Shown: positions 1 through 11,590 of the stretch, piece by piece
How positions within the stretch are numbered: the stretch's first letter is position 1
Layout of the letters: every line of letters starts with the position of its first letter
NCBI GenBank assembly: GCA_016490735.1
Contig: JAEMWC010000022.1
Location: forward strand, 602,001 to 666,000
Reading direction: 5' to 3'
Origin: Pachyseris speciosa
Taxonomy: Eukaryota; Cnidaria; Anthozoa; Scleractinia; Pachyseridae
DNA length: 64,000 nucleotides
The notes under the pieces: model-generated
The model's input: only the letters and a program-made list of their open reading frames with translations
Database searches by the model: none
What the model was told of the DNA's origin: nothing
Translations under genes and position numbers: made by a program

Positions 1-154
1 GGATTTGCCTTTTGTCTTTTCATAAATTATGCGTACACGTGCACGTGAATGAGGTGAAATTTCAAAGAAACAGTTCTCTAGGGTTACATCACGTGGTCTG
101 CATTAAGAAAACAAAATCTACAAGCTAAAAAGGTCTATTTCCGGAGAGTAGGAA

Positions 155-1150
155 GTGAAATCGGCCTGGCTACTCCACATAAGGGGTTACCACGGAGATT
201 TCGCTGGTCCACAACACAGGCTCCATTTTTTTTGTCACGCTCGTCACGCTATCTGTGGTTTATTTCTAAACGATCACTGCAGCTACAAATCGTTAGTTAT
301 TTGATTTATAAGTGTGTTTTTCGAGCCACCTCAGAAGCCCCCTGCCTGGCATCATAAAGCTGGGTTGATGGGTAGAGGCCATCCTTTGAAAGAAAACAGA
401 GGTGAGAAGCAATTTCACACGAAATGGGCCGCTCAAACTACACAAGCATGTTAAGGCATGGCTCGGGCCCGAATTCACGAAAAATCTAAAAACAACCATA
501 AAGTCCCAGACATTTAACGTATATTCGAGCGAGTGATGGCAATTCACGGAGTGAAGTTGTATCTTTAGTCGTTTTGTGAGTGGTTTCGGGACCTGGCCTG
601 GCAATTTTGGCGCGAGTTTTGACTTGTAAATAATGCAATCGGTGAAATATTTCGCCAGCAGGACCGGGTGGCTCGACACGGTTCTAAAAAGTATGTGCAA
701 TGGAAATTGGCAGACTTCTATGCTGCTGTTAGGCAAGAATATCCCAGAATTCCTTTGGGTCACAAACGTGAAAATTACAGACCGTGAGAACAACTGAAAT
801 CAAACAGCGTTAACCACGTCGCGCTAAAGAAGTGAGCAGAAAAAAGTGGAACAAATTGCAAGAAGTGGAGTCGAAGTTTGCTGGCCATGTAAACTTTTAA
901 CTTCAATGGGAATTTTTGTCTTAAAAAATTCAAGACAAAGCTGCGTAAATTTTGGTGTTGTCCGAGGGCGATTTTGGTTTTCAAAGAGAATAAACAGTCA
1001 TATTAAGTGAAAATTGGGAATTTCGGTCAGTTTCCAGGGTGATGAAATCTGAAAAACTTATCATTTTGCAATAAAAATGCTTCACTTCAACCATAGTCCG
1101 GGATTTGGGAAAGTTGCAGGTTTTCAAAGCATTGGTCTTCTACGACCAAT
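155..1150 (+). repeat. Dispersed repeat A, copy 1
   Basis: About 1 kb whose reverse complement matches 19830-20785 with substitutions and small gaps. Shared stretches include ACCCAGCTTTATGATGC (reverse strand), AGAGGTGAGAAGCAATTTC and GAATAAACAGTCATATT. No transposase can be read in either copy, so this is an unclassified interspersed element rather than a gene. Confidence 0.75.
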
Positions 1151-1307
1151 ATTTTGGTGATCGGTACAAAAAGAGTTAATCCCCACCATGACCACTGTTT
1201 TGTAATCATTAAAGAAATCTAATCTAAAAAAAGACAACCGAAGTCTCGTAGTATAAAACATAACAATCCGTTTTAACCTCATATGCTCGCGTAGTTTCAC
1301 TACGCTT

Positions 1308-1552
1308 TTCCAATTGCTGGAATCGACGCAGCACCGAAACTTGTTTTTATGAAGGAAGTCATCGCCTTTGGCACCATCTCGGTAAAAAAGAAATGCGAAG
1401 CAATCGATGGTCTTTGTCTCAATGACTTGACCCTCCATGTTGACCGTGCCGATGGTACACGTGGTGGTCTGGTGAGGACAATGGCTTTTTTGTCTGGCCA
1501 GAAGCCGAGTTCTTGGGGTCCTAGAGTTTTCTGGAGTCCTATTACATTGTAG
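1308..1552 (-). other. Unassigned minus-strand open stretch
   Basis: On the minus strand a frame reads TTTCTIGTVNMEGQVIETK and continues through DCFAFLFYRDGAK with an AG just upstream (CTCACCAG). The composition looks coding, but I cannot name a family or find a partner exon. It may be an exon of a neighbouring gene, an old retrocopy, or chance. Confidence 0.2.
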
Positions 1553-2275
1553 GTCAAACATGTGTTAGCCCTTTAACTACCAAGCATTTTGCCGAAAAAC
1601 GCCTTTTTGGAAGCTCGTCGAGCCCTTTTCTGGCCAGAATTTAGCCAAAAAGAACCAAAACTGCCCAAAACTCTGTTTGCTGGTGGAGCTCCTCGCGCCC
1701 TTCTGTCCCTGGTGCTTAATATTAGCTTTCCAAGTTCGGCCATGACAGGGTTGAAAAGTTTCACTGACCCCTCTCCTTCTGCCTTTCGCTTTTCTTGTCT
1801 TGCTTTCTTTTTCTCTTGATTTTTCTCTTGCTTTTCTTTTGGTGGGGAAAGATTTGTGGAACACTTTTAGGATCATAGGATTAGATTGAAGGAAGTGCAG
1901 GTGGGTAGTGGAACAAGATTTTCATTCAAATTTTCGGCTCAACGTCACTTGGTTTTTTCGCGTTTTCTACGGCCTGCTGGACGGAATCGTGCTCATTTGG
2001 GTATGGTTTGGAAGATCTTTTCCCCTAAACATGCTACATGTAAAAGTTGTCCAAGAGCATTAAAACTGATGACGTCACAAGCGGTACAAGGGACGTGGTT
2101 CTGTGCGGCCGGTTTTGGCCGGTATGGTAGTCAATGGCACTCTATTTGGAGTTATGGGCAAATTGGGTTGTTTTATATTCAAAGGTGGATTTTTTTCAGA
2201 AAATTGTGTCCTCTGCTTAATCAAGTCTTGTTCTAAGGTCAGGGAGAAAAAAATTTGTAACAGACCGCCAAGTTA

Positions 2276-2470
2276 AGTTCCACGATCCGCACTTCAGAAC
2301 AAACAAAATCCATAATCCACGCTGAAATATTGAAGAAATCCGTGATCCGCTGAGCGTTCAAAATCCGCCAATCCGCAAAATGCATCCTCAAAATCCGAAA
2401 TCCGAGTAGTTTTTTTAGCCAAATCCGCCGATCCGCGAACCTATTCACCTCCCTCATCAAGATTCCACGA
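2276..2470. repeat. Degenerate AATCCGC-rich repeat
   Basis: Short units around 'AATCCGC' and 'ATCCGCA' recur about a dozen times at irregular spacing (for example AATCCGCCAATCCGCAAAAT). It is a decayed low-complexity repeat in the upstream flank. Confidence 0.6.
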
Positions 2471-3021
2471 ACAAGCGGATAATTTGGGATTCAGTTATCC
2501 GCCCAGTTTATATCGGAAGCACATTTGGCAGTTCAAGCTGTTAAAACGGATTAAATTTCAGCTAATTCTCCCAGACTTCCAAATTCTTCCTGACTGGCTT
2601 TACTTCGAACTGAATCCCTTTGATCGAGTATACGCTCTCTAGAAAATTTGCTCCCGAGAAGAATTCTTTGGGGGAAAAATCTTCTAGTTTAACTTTCTTT
2701 AACGAGTTTTGCGGTAAGGGACAGTTTCACCGCCGGTCAAGACAAAAGGCTTGAAAATCTCGCGGGAAATCAAAACATTTCGCTTACAAAAGGTTTGTGG
2801 TCTTTCGATTTTTCTTTTCTTGTTTTCTCTTTGTCTTAATTAGCGGCAGACAAGTTATTGTTCTGAATTGTTTTGGTAGAGTTTATCAAAGGCTGATATA
2901 CCATTGAAATCACAAGGATCGTATCTTTCCACATTCGTGCCTAAGATCTTTTGCGTTCGTAACAACAACCCGATTACAAAGACACGACACGCTATGACTC
3001 ACTGATCATTGCAAAATTGAA
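2471..3021 (+). other. Proximal upstream region of the giant gene
   Basis: No convincing TATA box or initiator can be assigned. The only firm mark is the in-frame TGA at 2995 that limits the start at 3022. The 5' UTR and promoter should lie here or further left, but the sequence does not show where. Confidence 0.3.
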
Positions 3022-3421
3022 ATGGCGAAGATTTTCCTGCACGCTCTCACCGCCTTCTGCCTTTTGGGGAAAGTTTGTGAAGCCTCTAATGGCGATCTTA
3101 CAGCATCTTGTGTGTTACCAGCTTTCTCTGGTAAGGGATATTTGGCCTTCACTGGAGAAATAACGAGTTTGTTTCGTCACACAAACGGCCGAATAATGGT
3201 CCTCGTCCACGTGCGAAATGTGTATCTAAAAGACGCTAAACTGAAGGGCGTCTCTGTGATAAATGCAGTGGAAAGAGCGACCTTGTGCGGCAGCTCTCAA
3301 CATAATCAAGGAGACACAAGATTGTGGATAACAAAACGGCATTCCAGTGGGATGCTGACAGCAATTGCATCCTTACCAGTCACGATGAACATGCTGGATC
3401 AAGTCCTTAGATCTCTTTCAG
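3022..3421 (+). CDS. Exon 1: signal peptide and agrin NtA-like domain
   Basis: The ATG at 3022 is preceded by an in-frame TGA at 2995-2997, so it is the first possible start in this exon. Residues 1-21 are a hydrophobic signal peptide (MAKIFLHALTAFCLLGKVCEA). The rest, about 110 residues, matches the agrin NtA/netrin-like OB-fold pattern: a strand 'LAFTGEITSLF', then 'VHVRNVYLKDAKL', a cysteine, then 'QGDTRLW' and a closing hydrophobic helix 'LDQVLRSL'. In agrin NtA, GDTR sits in the same place and the domain binds laminin. The exon ends G|GTAAGA in phase 1. A TIMP/netrin-type NTR domain is the alternative reading. Confidence 0.7.
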
Positions 3422-6400
3422 GTAAGAACCGTTTAGCAAATAGAAGCGCCTTTATTTTAGTCTGTGGGAATTCAGCGAAAACGCGCGCCTAAAATAGAAT
3501 GGCTCAAGCTTATGTAATACAAAATATCGTCCGCTAAATGCATACATATTGCATGATATCTCAAAATCAGTGTATCAGTCGAGGACTGTTTGTGTCATGT
3601 TGTAATGAAATGATTGTGTCTGACCTTGCGATATAAACATGTATAAATGGCGCGGATTAGGTCGTATAATTAATTCAGTGAAGCAACTCAAATTTTTAGC
3701 GTGGACAAAAACGTTTTCTCGTTGAGTAACATGGTTTGGCAAGGTTGTGGAGCGGGGCGAAAGGTTAAGATGCAAACTTCCGTGTAAAGCAAGTCTTTAG
3801 AGCAAAAAAATATATCTAATTTCAGTGAATCTCGAGGTCACGGACCACTCATGTTTCGATAGGTTCGTACTTTGCAATTTAGGCAACCGATTTTCAAGAT
3901 AATTTAACATTGAAATTTGCGGCGTTAAACCTTGTTATTTGAGTAAATATTTTGCTGTTCTGTTTTTCTGTGTTGTTTGCTTATACAACTAATCTGCGAT
4001 CGTATTCAAATTACCCAACTACAAATTTATCTCATAAAATAATTTTTTAATTATTAATTTCGAAAACATTTAATTTGCATAATATTATCGCGTGGTCTAC
4101 ATGATTATACCCTGATCATCTATAGACCAATTTTTTTATATTAAAAAAGCGGCGGTGTATATTTTTATCCAGTGTTTTCGTTGAACTCAAAAGGATTAAG
4201 GATTTCCTGGCAGGGATTCCTTTATCTCAGACTAATTAGGGTCAAATAGTGAGGTAGTCGACAAGAGCTGAAAGAGTTAAGTTACATCTTTAAAGAAGGA
4301 TGTGCGAGAGTTTTCGAGGGTTGGCAAAAGTCATGTACAGGAAATGACTAACTGCAATGTTATGTGGTTGTCAAAACAGCGAATTAATTAATCTTATAAA
4401 CTTGTCAAGACCTGTGAAGATCTGAGTAAATTTAAAAGACCTTGAGTGCTTGAAAGCTGCTGGTGAAGTTGAAGTCTAACAACCTTTTTTTTTTCATGAG
4501 AACGCGCGTAATTTGACGGGAAAGATGGAGGGCAAATATATCAGAATTGGACGTTATTTTTTTCAACATTTTGACCGACTCAGCTAAACTACAGAATACG
4601 AGGCCTCGTTCAATTATCGACAACAGATCCGGCTCAGTTTAGTGCTCGTTTAATTTGCTCCATCTTTTGCCTTGCTAAACGAGCTACCAAAGGCAGCAAC
4701 ACTTGTTTTTGCATCCAATGCCGCGCCCTCAAATTACAACGACCTAAGATAGTTGATGCCAATTAAACGATTCCTTTTCTTTTTCATCCTGCCAGGCACA
4801 TATAATCACCAAAGATATACCTCTTTAAAGTGGGCCTGTAAATAATTTCTTCATAACTCTTTAGCTTGGAGAGCACACGAGAGCTTTCTCTGCGCTTGGT
4901 GTTCACGAAATAAGTTAACGCTATTGCTATTGCTAAAACTCCAAAACAATGCAGACCAATTTGAATATGGGGTGGGGGAGGGGTGGGGGGCAGATAAGGC
5001 TTCCCGTACACTGTTATACTGCCTCCCGTACCGTTTTCTCGTCAGCGCCCGTTCTTTTTTTTGAGTTCCTCCCATCTCCGATAAATTATTTCTCAGTCCC
5101 ATTTCTCGCCATTGTATGACTCCCACTTCCCACTTCCCTCCCTCCCCTCTTCCGCCCCCCCCCCCCCCATTCTCCCGGGTTCCCGCCCCTCTGTTCAGTT
5201 AGATGTGCTGGAGTGACTTTGTACAATATGCGTGAGTTGCTGAACGGTTTGGGTAAGGGTGCAGCTGGTATACTAACATAACGCCATCAGTGCTAACTGG
5301 CTTTATTTTTTAATTCGATTAAGTAATGAAACGCTAAACCCCTTATAAATCTTTTTACTGTGTTCAATTTACCATCGTCATTACTGAAATGCTGTTTGTA
5401 TCCTTTTTTGTTTTGTATTTTCCGAAGAAAAGCCATACAGTTGTGGGTGACAATGATTTATTTTTGCGACCGCTGAGTCAATTCCATAAAGACTTCTTTG
5501 TACTGTTTGTAAAGATCTTTTCAAGGAAACTGACAATTTGGATTCGTTCCATAAAATTGCTTGTTTTCATTTGGAAATTATAAAAAGCGCGAAAGGTCGA
5601 AAAATGATAATACGTAAGATTTTATGGTTTTTATGGTTCTGCATTTAGTGTTCAGTAAATTTCCTGTTCCCATAGCTTGAGGTTGCAAATGCAAAAATAA
5701 TGTTAACGAATTTAACGACATGTACGATAATCTTTATTTAAACACGATTAATTCATCAGCCCATAAAAATACATAGAGGATTTGCAGATTTCGGTGTTCT
5801 TTCATTCTGTGGAATGCGAATCGCAAAGTGATACTTATAATGTGGGTGGTGAGGTTAATTTAATTTTTGAAGAACTTTCGTGATAGTTGTGAGGGCGACC
5901 CGTTATCACGCGAGCCAAAACAATATGCATGCACGGCGTGTGGAGAAATCTCGGTCGGGTGTTCTGCTTGTTCGTTCAATGAGCAGATCCTCTAGAGCAG
6001 CACGAAAAGGACAGCCCGCATTCTTCTTTTAATATGATCATCTGAACTTTCGTAAACGCCAAAGGTATCGGCATATTCATCTCCATTACTTTGGGCACTC
6101 TGCGCAATTTCGAGACGATTTATTGTGTGTGCTCAGTTGGAAAGTGTTATGCGATTTAAATCATAAAGGATTAGGAAATTAAGTAGTTTACACATTCTTT
6201 ATCAAAGGCCGTCCTTGATGGTTTTGTTTATTCAGGTTTCAACGAGGTATGCTTTAAAGCTGCGCCCTCACGTAACGCCAAACTGAAAATGGCCACGCCC
6301 TGTTTAGAGGATTATTGTAATCTTTTTCAGTCACGTACTAGGCTGTGTTACATAAATCCCGCTTATATCTGGTAGCTGAGAATGTATTTTAGGTTTTGAT

Positions 6401-9400
6401 GCGGTTCTTATCCGCTGTAGGAAAAAAAAAGAGAAAAAAAAGTGGACTTTTCTCTGGAAAATGTTGATTCGACGTAACCGTTGTTTAAAGGATATCATAG
6501 AGAACTTGAAGGGAACCTCCACTCTTACAAAGAATTCCCGCTAAACTGTTGGAAATAATTACTAGTTTCCCAATTTTGTTTTGAAGTGTGGATATAACAT
6601 TTAAAGGTACAAATTTAGCTTTCAAATTTCCTGGGCCTGGCCATTTTGGATTTGATGACGTGTAATGGTTGCAGCTATTGTCACGAAGCAACTGAAGAAG
6701 AAAATCCTTTATATAATTATATGATTTTCATATATTTATTCTCATAAAATCCTTTGTGTTGAACAATAGGGCAACAATTACACGTCATCAAATCCAAAAT
6801 GACCGCGCCCGGGAAATTTAAAGGCGAAAATAGGCGATGATGATCGCCACCTTTTGTAGACTTTTAAAATGTAACATCCACGTTGCAAAAGAAAATTTGA
6901 AAACTAGTATTTATTGCCTACAATTTCGCGTCAATCTGTTGTAAGAGTGGAGGATCCCTTTAAGCGACGACAACGGCAACGAAAACGTCATTAAAAAAAA
7001 CGGGATCATTCCAATTCTTTGTTTAACTTGTGAAACGAGTGTGAACTAAAGAGAAACTAAATTACTGAGAAAGGCGTTTAGTTAAAAAAAAAAACAAAGA
7101 AAAACTCACCGTCCTAGTTAGCGTTCTCGAAAATTGATCATTTCACGCTGTTGTTTTGCAGAGAATGGCAAAGAAATGTATCACATGTAATAACAACAAC
7201 AAGCAGCTTTATTTAAAAATTTGTACAATAGAGTCCGCTGGCCCGCTGGCCCGCTGGCCCGCTGGCCCGCAGGTAACAAAGGCTAATCTAGGCAGGCCAG
7301 ACTTACAATTCACTAAAGAATAAATTAACAATACAATTGGAAAGAAATTCAAAAACAGTTAAGACGGAACTAATAAGAAGTAAGGGAAAACGAGAAAAAC
7401 AAAATAAGATAATAGTACAAGAACGAAGGACAGAGATTTTTGGTTATTTATTTAAAATAGTCTTACTTTTTGCACTATTGTAGGCGATTCAATATAATCA
7501 TTTTCATTTTCCAAAATGTCAAAGAGAAGTTGGTTAATTTTTCTTTTGAATGCTCTCTTAGTTAGGTCTATGAATGATATATGAAATAAATCATAAGTCA
7601 CATACAATCATAGTTAGGTCTCTTACACAGCGTGGCATATCATTCCAAAGTGTTACGCCAAAACGCGAAAAAGAGCGTTTTTGTATTTCGAATCTACTGC
7701 TCTTTGGACGAAGAATTTGCACGTGCACATGCTCACTGAAGCTGTTATTTTGTGGTGTTCTTGTTACCGCTACCGTCGTAGTTGCTTAAGCTCGCGAATC
7801 TGAACATAGTTTCCCATTTTGGACCTCGAAATATTTTTATCGCAGACTCAATGAAAAATAAGCGCACCTTTTCTATACTGAAACCTTAAATCTGGTCATT
7901 TCACGTTGTTGTCTTGCAGACGGCGGCAAAGAATTCTACTAATATGCATAGTAAATGTGCAGAGCCATTGTTTTAACTCCTAAATCCATTTGTTTCCTGG
8001 CAATCTCATCGCCGTATCCGTCGTCGCTACCAGCGTTTTCCTAACAGGTAACCGTCCTTTAACGTGGTATACCTTTTCCCTCGTCAGGTCATACTTCTGC
8101 GAGCCGCGCCAGGCGGCAACGGGGAAGCGTCCCATGCAATGCAAGGAACTGCCAATATGGCGGCAGATGTACTGTAGATTCCAGTGGTGTATCGCGATGC
8201 GAATGTCGAATTTATTGCACCAAGCAAAATGACCCAGTCTGTGGTACAGACGGTAATACATACGCCAACCCCTGCCTCATGAGAGCTGCTAGGTGCCAGT
8301 TTCAGAGCGATATTACACGGAATCACTTTGGACCGTGCGGTAAGTAGGACTGCCAAATGTTTTTTTTTTTTATGAGTCTAGAGCTAACTCCACCGTTGTA
8401 TTCTCGCCTGATCGTGTGCCATCCTCGTTTTCTATTTCCAAACACACGGAAATTTGTGTCATATCAATAATAATCACAGCAATAGTTTATCAAGTTTTTC
8501 ATCTGGGGTGTACGCAATTTACCCTTCCATTAAAGTCAACATTACAACGTCCCCGGCCCCGGTGACAAGCGCTGGGATTATGCTGGTAGACTAATGGTTA
8601 CGTATTTAAATACAGCAAAATCACATAGTTAGGGGGTTTAAAATTCTTCTAGGGGGGAGATCGGACGTCAGCATGTAAAGGAACCTTTGGCAAGCGCTAT
8701 CAGGCCATGTTTATCACTCCCATCCACCTAACCCACGCATGAATGTGAAAGACACCTGCAATCAGAGATAGAGGTAGACCACTACACCGGGAGGACTACA
8801 TTCCCTACTCTTTTCGAACAGTGTGTGGGTTCTTTAACGTCCCACGTATTATTGGAAACAAGTAGTGTCGTTAGACGGGGCCTAAGGTTTATCGTCCTTA
8901 TCCGAGAGGACTAGAAAGTCTAACCGATTACTGGTGATATCTCCAACTCATTACCTCTTACAGGTGCTAGAAGCTGTGAAGGCCTCAAAAACGCCGGCGT
9001 CGCGGCTATGGACGGTGAATACCTCATATACATAAGCGCAGAGTGTAACACGCCTGTGAAGGTTTACTGTCACGGCATGAACACCAGTTCTCCTAAAGAG
9101 TTCATCACACTGTCTTCTGGGGTACAGAACAATTACGCTTACATCTACGCCAAGCGATTACCTCACAGACCTTACTCGGCCAGGTACAAGTGCTCCGGAA
9201 AACCCGGGATGTTCAACTACTCCGAGGCAGGTTTGACGAAGTTCCGAAAAGTTCGCGTCGACCTCTCGAGAATGGCGATTGACCGCAAAGATTTCACTTT
9301 TGCAAAGTCGGATCCGTTCGCTAAGAGAATTTCCTATGGTTCAGCCGGCGATTGCTTCTCGATGCATTATGGCGGTGCTTGCAGAAGAGGACACTTCAGA

Positions 9401-11553
9401 GTTGATCTCTCTCAGACTGGTTTGCGCTTAAAGCCTTCTGTACAGTGGAGAGCGATCGGTTTCCCCCCCGGAATTGAAATGCATGAGTATAAGAAGTCGA
9501 AGGATGGTACCTTTGTATCGGCTAAGTGCGGTGGCTGGTGTGGGAGATGCCGACCTGTTGGAGAAATGCTGTTAGAACAGACTGTCTGCAATCAAGATGA
9601 AGGTGAGTTCCCGTATCAAGAACAAGAACGTGGGTGGAGGAGGGGAAGGGGGCGGGGGAGAGGTGAGGGACGTGTCAAAGCGGGGGTCGATTTCCTTAGC
9701 GTGCTATTTTATACGGTGCACGAGAGGTCAGCCTCCGAAGTGCGTGAAAGGAACTTACCAAACGAGGGAGTGCTGCTCAAATGTACCTTTGTATTATTGA
9801 TTTTAGAGTCGGTCATTGAGCATAAACGAGACAATCGTTGTAAAACGTGTTCTCTGATCATATCTCTTTTTCAGATCCCTGTCAGTCAATCGTCTGCGAG
9901 TTCTACTCCATTTGTCGCCGCTCCAGTGAAGGCCGCAGCCATGTGTGTGAATGCCCTTCTAACTGTTCTAAGGCAAATTCTCCGGTCTGTGGAAGCGACG
10001 AGAAGACTTATGAGAATGAATGTGAGCTGCAGCGACACTCGTGTACAAACAGAGTGCAGATCACAGTTAAAAGCATGACCGCTTGTGGTAAGCAAAACTC
10101 AGTAGCTTGTGACGAGATGTGGTAGCGCCGTTTAAAGAACTTTGGCCTAAGTTGATCTTTTCGCCCTCACTTCTCTTGATCAACGCGAGGGGGTGGTAAA
10201 TTTGGCAAGTATTTGTTGTTTTTGTCTCCTAATGCCAACCTACACTGATTATCACGTGTTTCCCTCACTGTAGGGGTAAAACAACCCGTTCATCTGATGT
10301 TTGCTATCGACACCGCAAGTATGGGTCACGCTTCAGTGCTAAACAAATCCAAAGTATTCTTCAGAGATCTGGGCAACAGGTTCAAAATTCCCGCAGAGGG
10401 AGTTGCGCACGGGTTTTTAAAGTTTGACCTCAGTGGTACCGCAAGGATGGATTTCGTAACATTCTACAACTACATTGCATTACCTGCGTACGTCAACACG
10501 CTGCAGAGCACTGCAGACAGGACCACATTGGATCAGTCCATGAGAGATTCAGTTCCTGGGCTGCTGAACAGCTTCGAAAATGACATCCGGCTGAAGTACA
10601 GTCAGTACCCTAAGGTATGAGGATATCTTAAAGGGAACGTCCACTCTTACAACAAATTGATGCTAAATTGTTGGAAATAATTACTAAATATAATTCCACA
10701 TTTTGTTTTGAAACGTGAATATAACATTTAAGTGTACAAAAACATCGACACCATCATCGCCTATTTTCGCTTTTAATAAATTCCCCGGGGGCGGCCATTT
10801 TGGATTTCATGACGTGTAATGGTTGCAGCTATTGTCAGGAAGCAAATGAAGCAGAAAAATCCTTTGTGTTAAACAATAAGGCAACCATTACACGTCATGA
10901 AATCCAAAGTGGCCGCGCCCGGGAAATTTAAAAACGAAAATAAGCGATGTTTTTGTACACTTAAATGATATATCCACGTTTTAAAACAAAATTTGGAATC
11001 TAGTAATTATTTTGACCAATTTAGCGTCAATTTTTTGTAAGAGTAGATGTTCCCTTCAACGATTGAAGGTCTTGTTGTCAACATGAAACTTCTCCTCATT
11101 ACATTTCATGGATTTTTCGCTGTTTTAGTTACACGAGAGACGTTGTTGTTTAGTAATATAGGCAATTTGCGTTTGTTGGTCATCTCCTTTTCTGCTCATA
11201 ACTCGTGTGGTGAGTGATCATACAAAAGTTTGGCAGGGGCAACTGAATTAGCTGCTGATCACTTTCCCGGATTGGATCTACTTGCGTTGCCCTCTAATCA
11301 CTTACAATCTATTTCATCGGGTTCAGTTTGTGACATAAGCTCCCTGTTTGATCCAAAATGGAGGCCGACTCGTTGATGTATGTGCAAGCAAAGGTTTCAC
11401 TAAAATGGCTTGTGCAAGTTCCGTGGCAAATCATGCGGCTACATAAGGTACTGCTCATGTAGCCACCTGATATTCTGTGTATATTTCACACTGAAATTCT
11501 TCTATATAGCGTGACTTTTAATATATATCTTAAGTACAATGTAGTTTACCGTT

Positions 11554-11590
<37 letters not shown>

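Noticed and set aside
9597..9800. Open frame running past the GON exon into glycine-rich sequence
   Set aside because: It reads through the donor GAAG|GTGAGT into purine-rich intron; the spliced frame continues into Kazal 2 instead.
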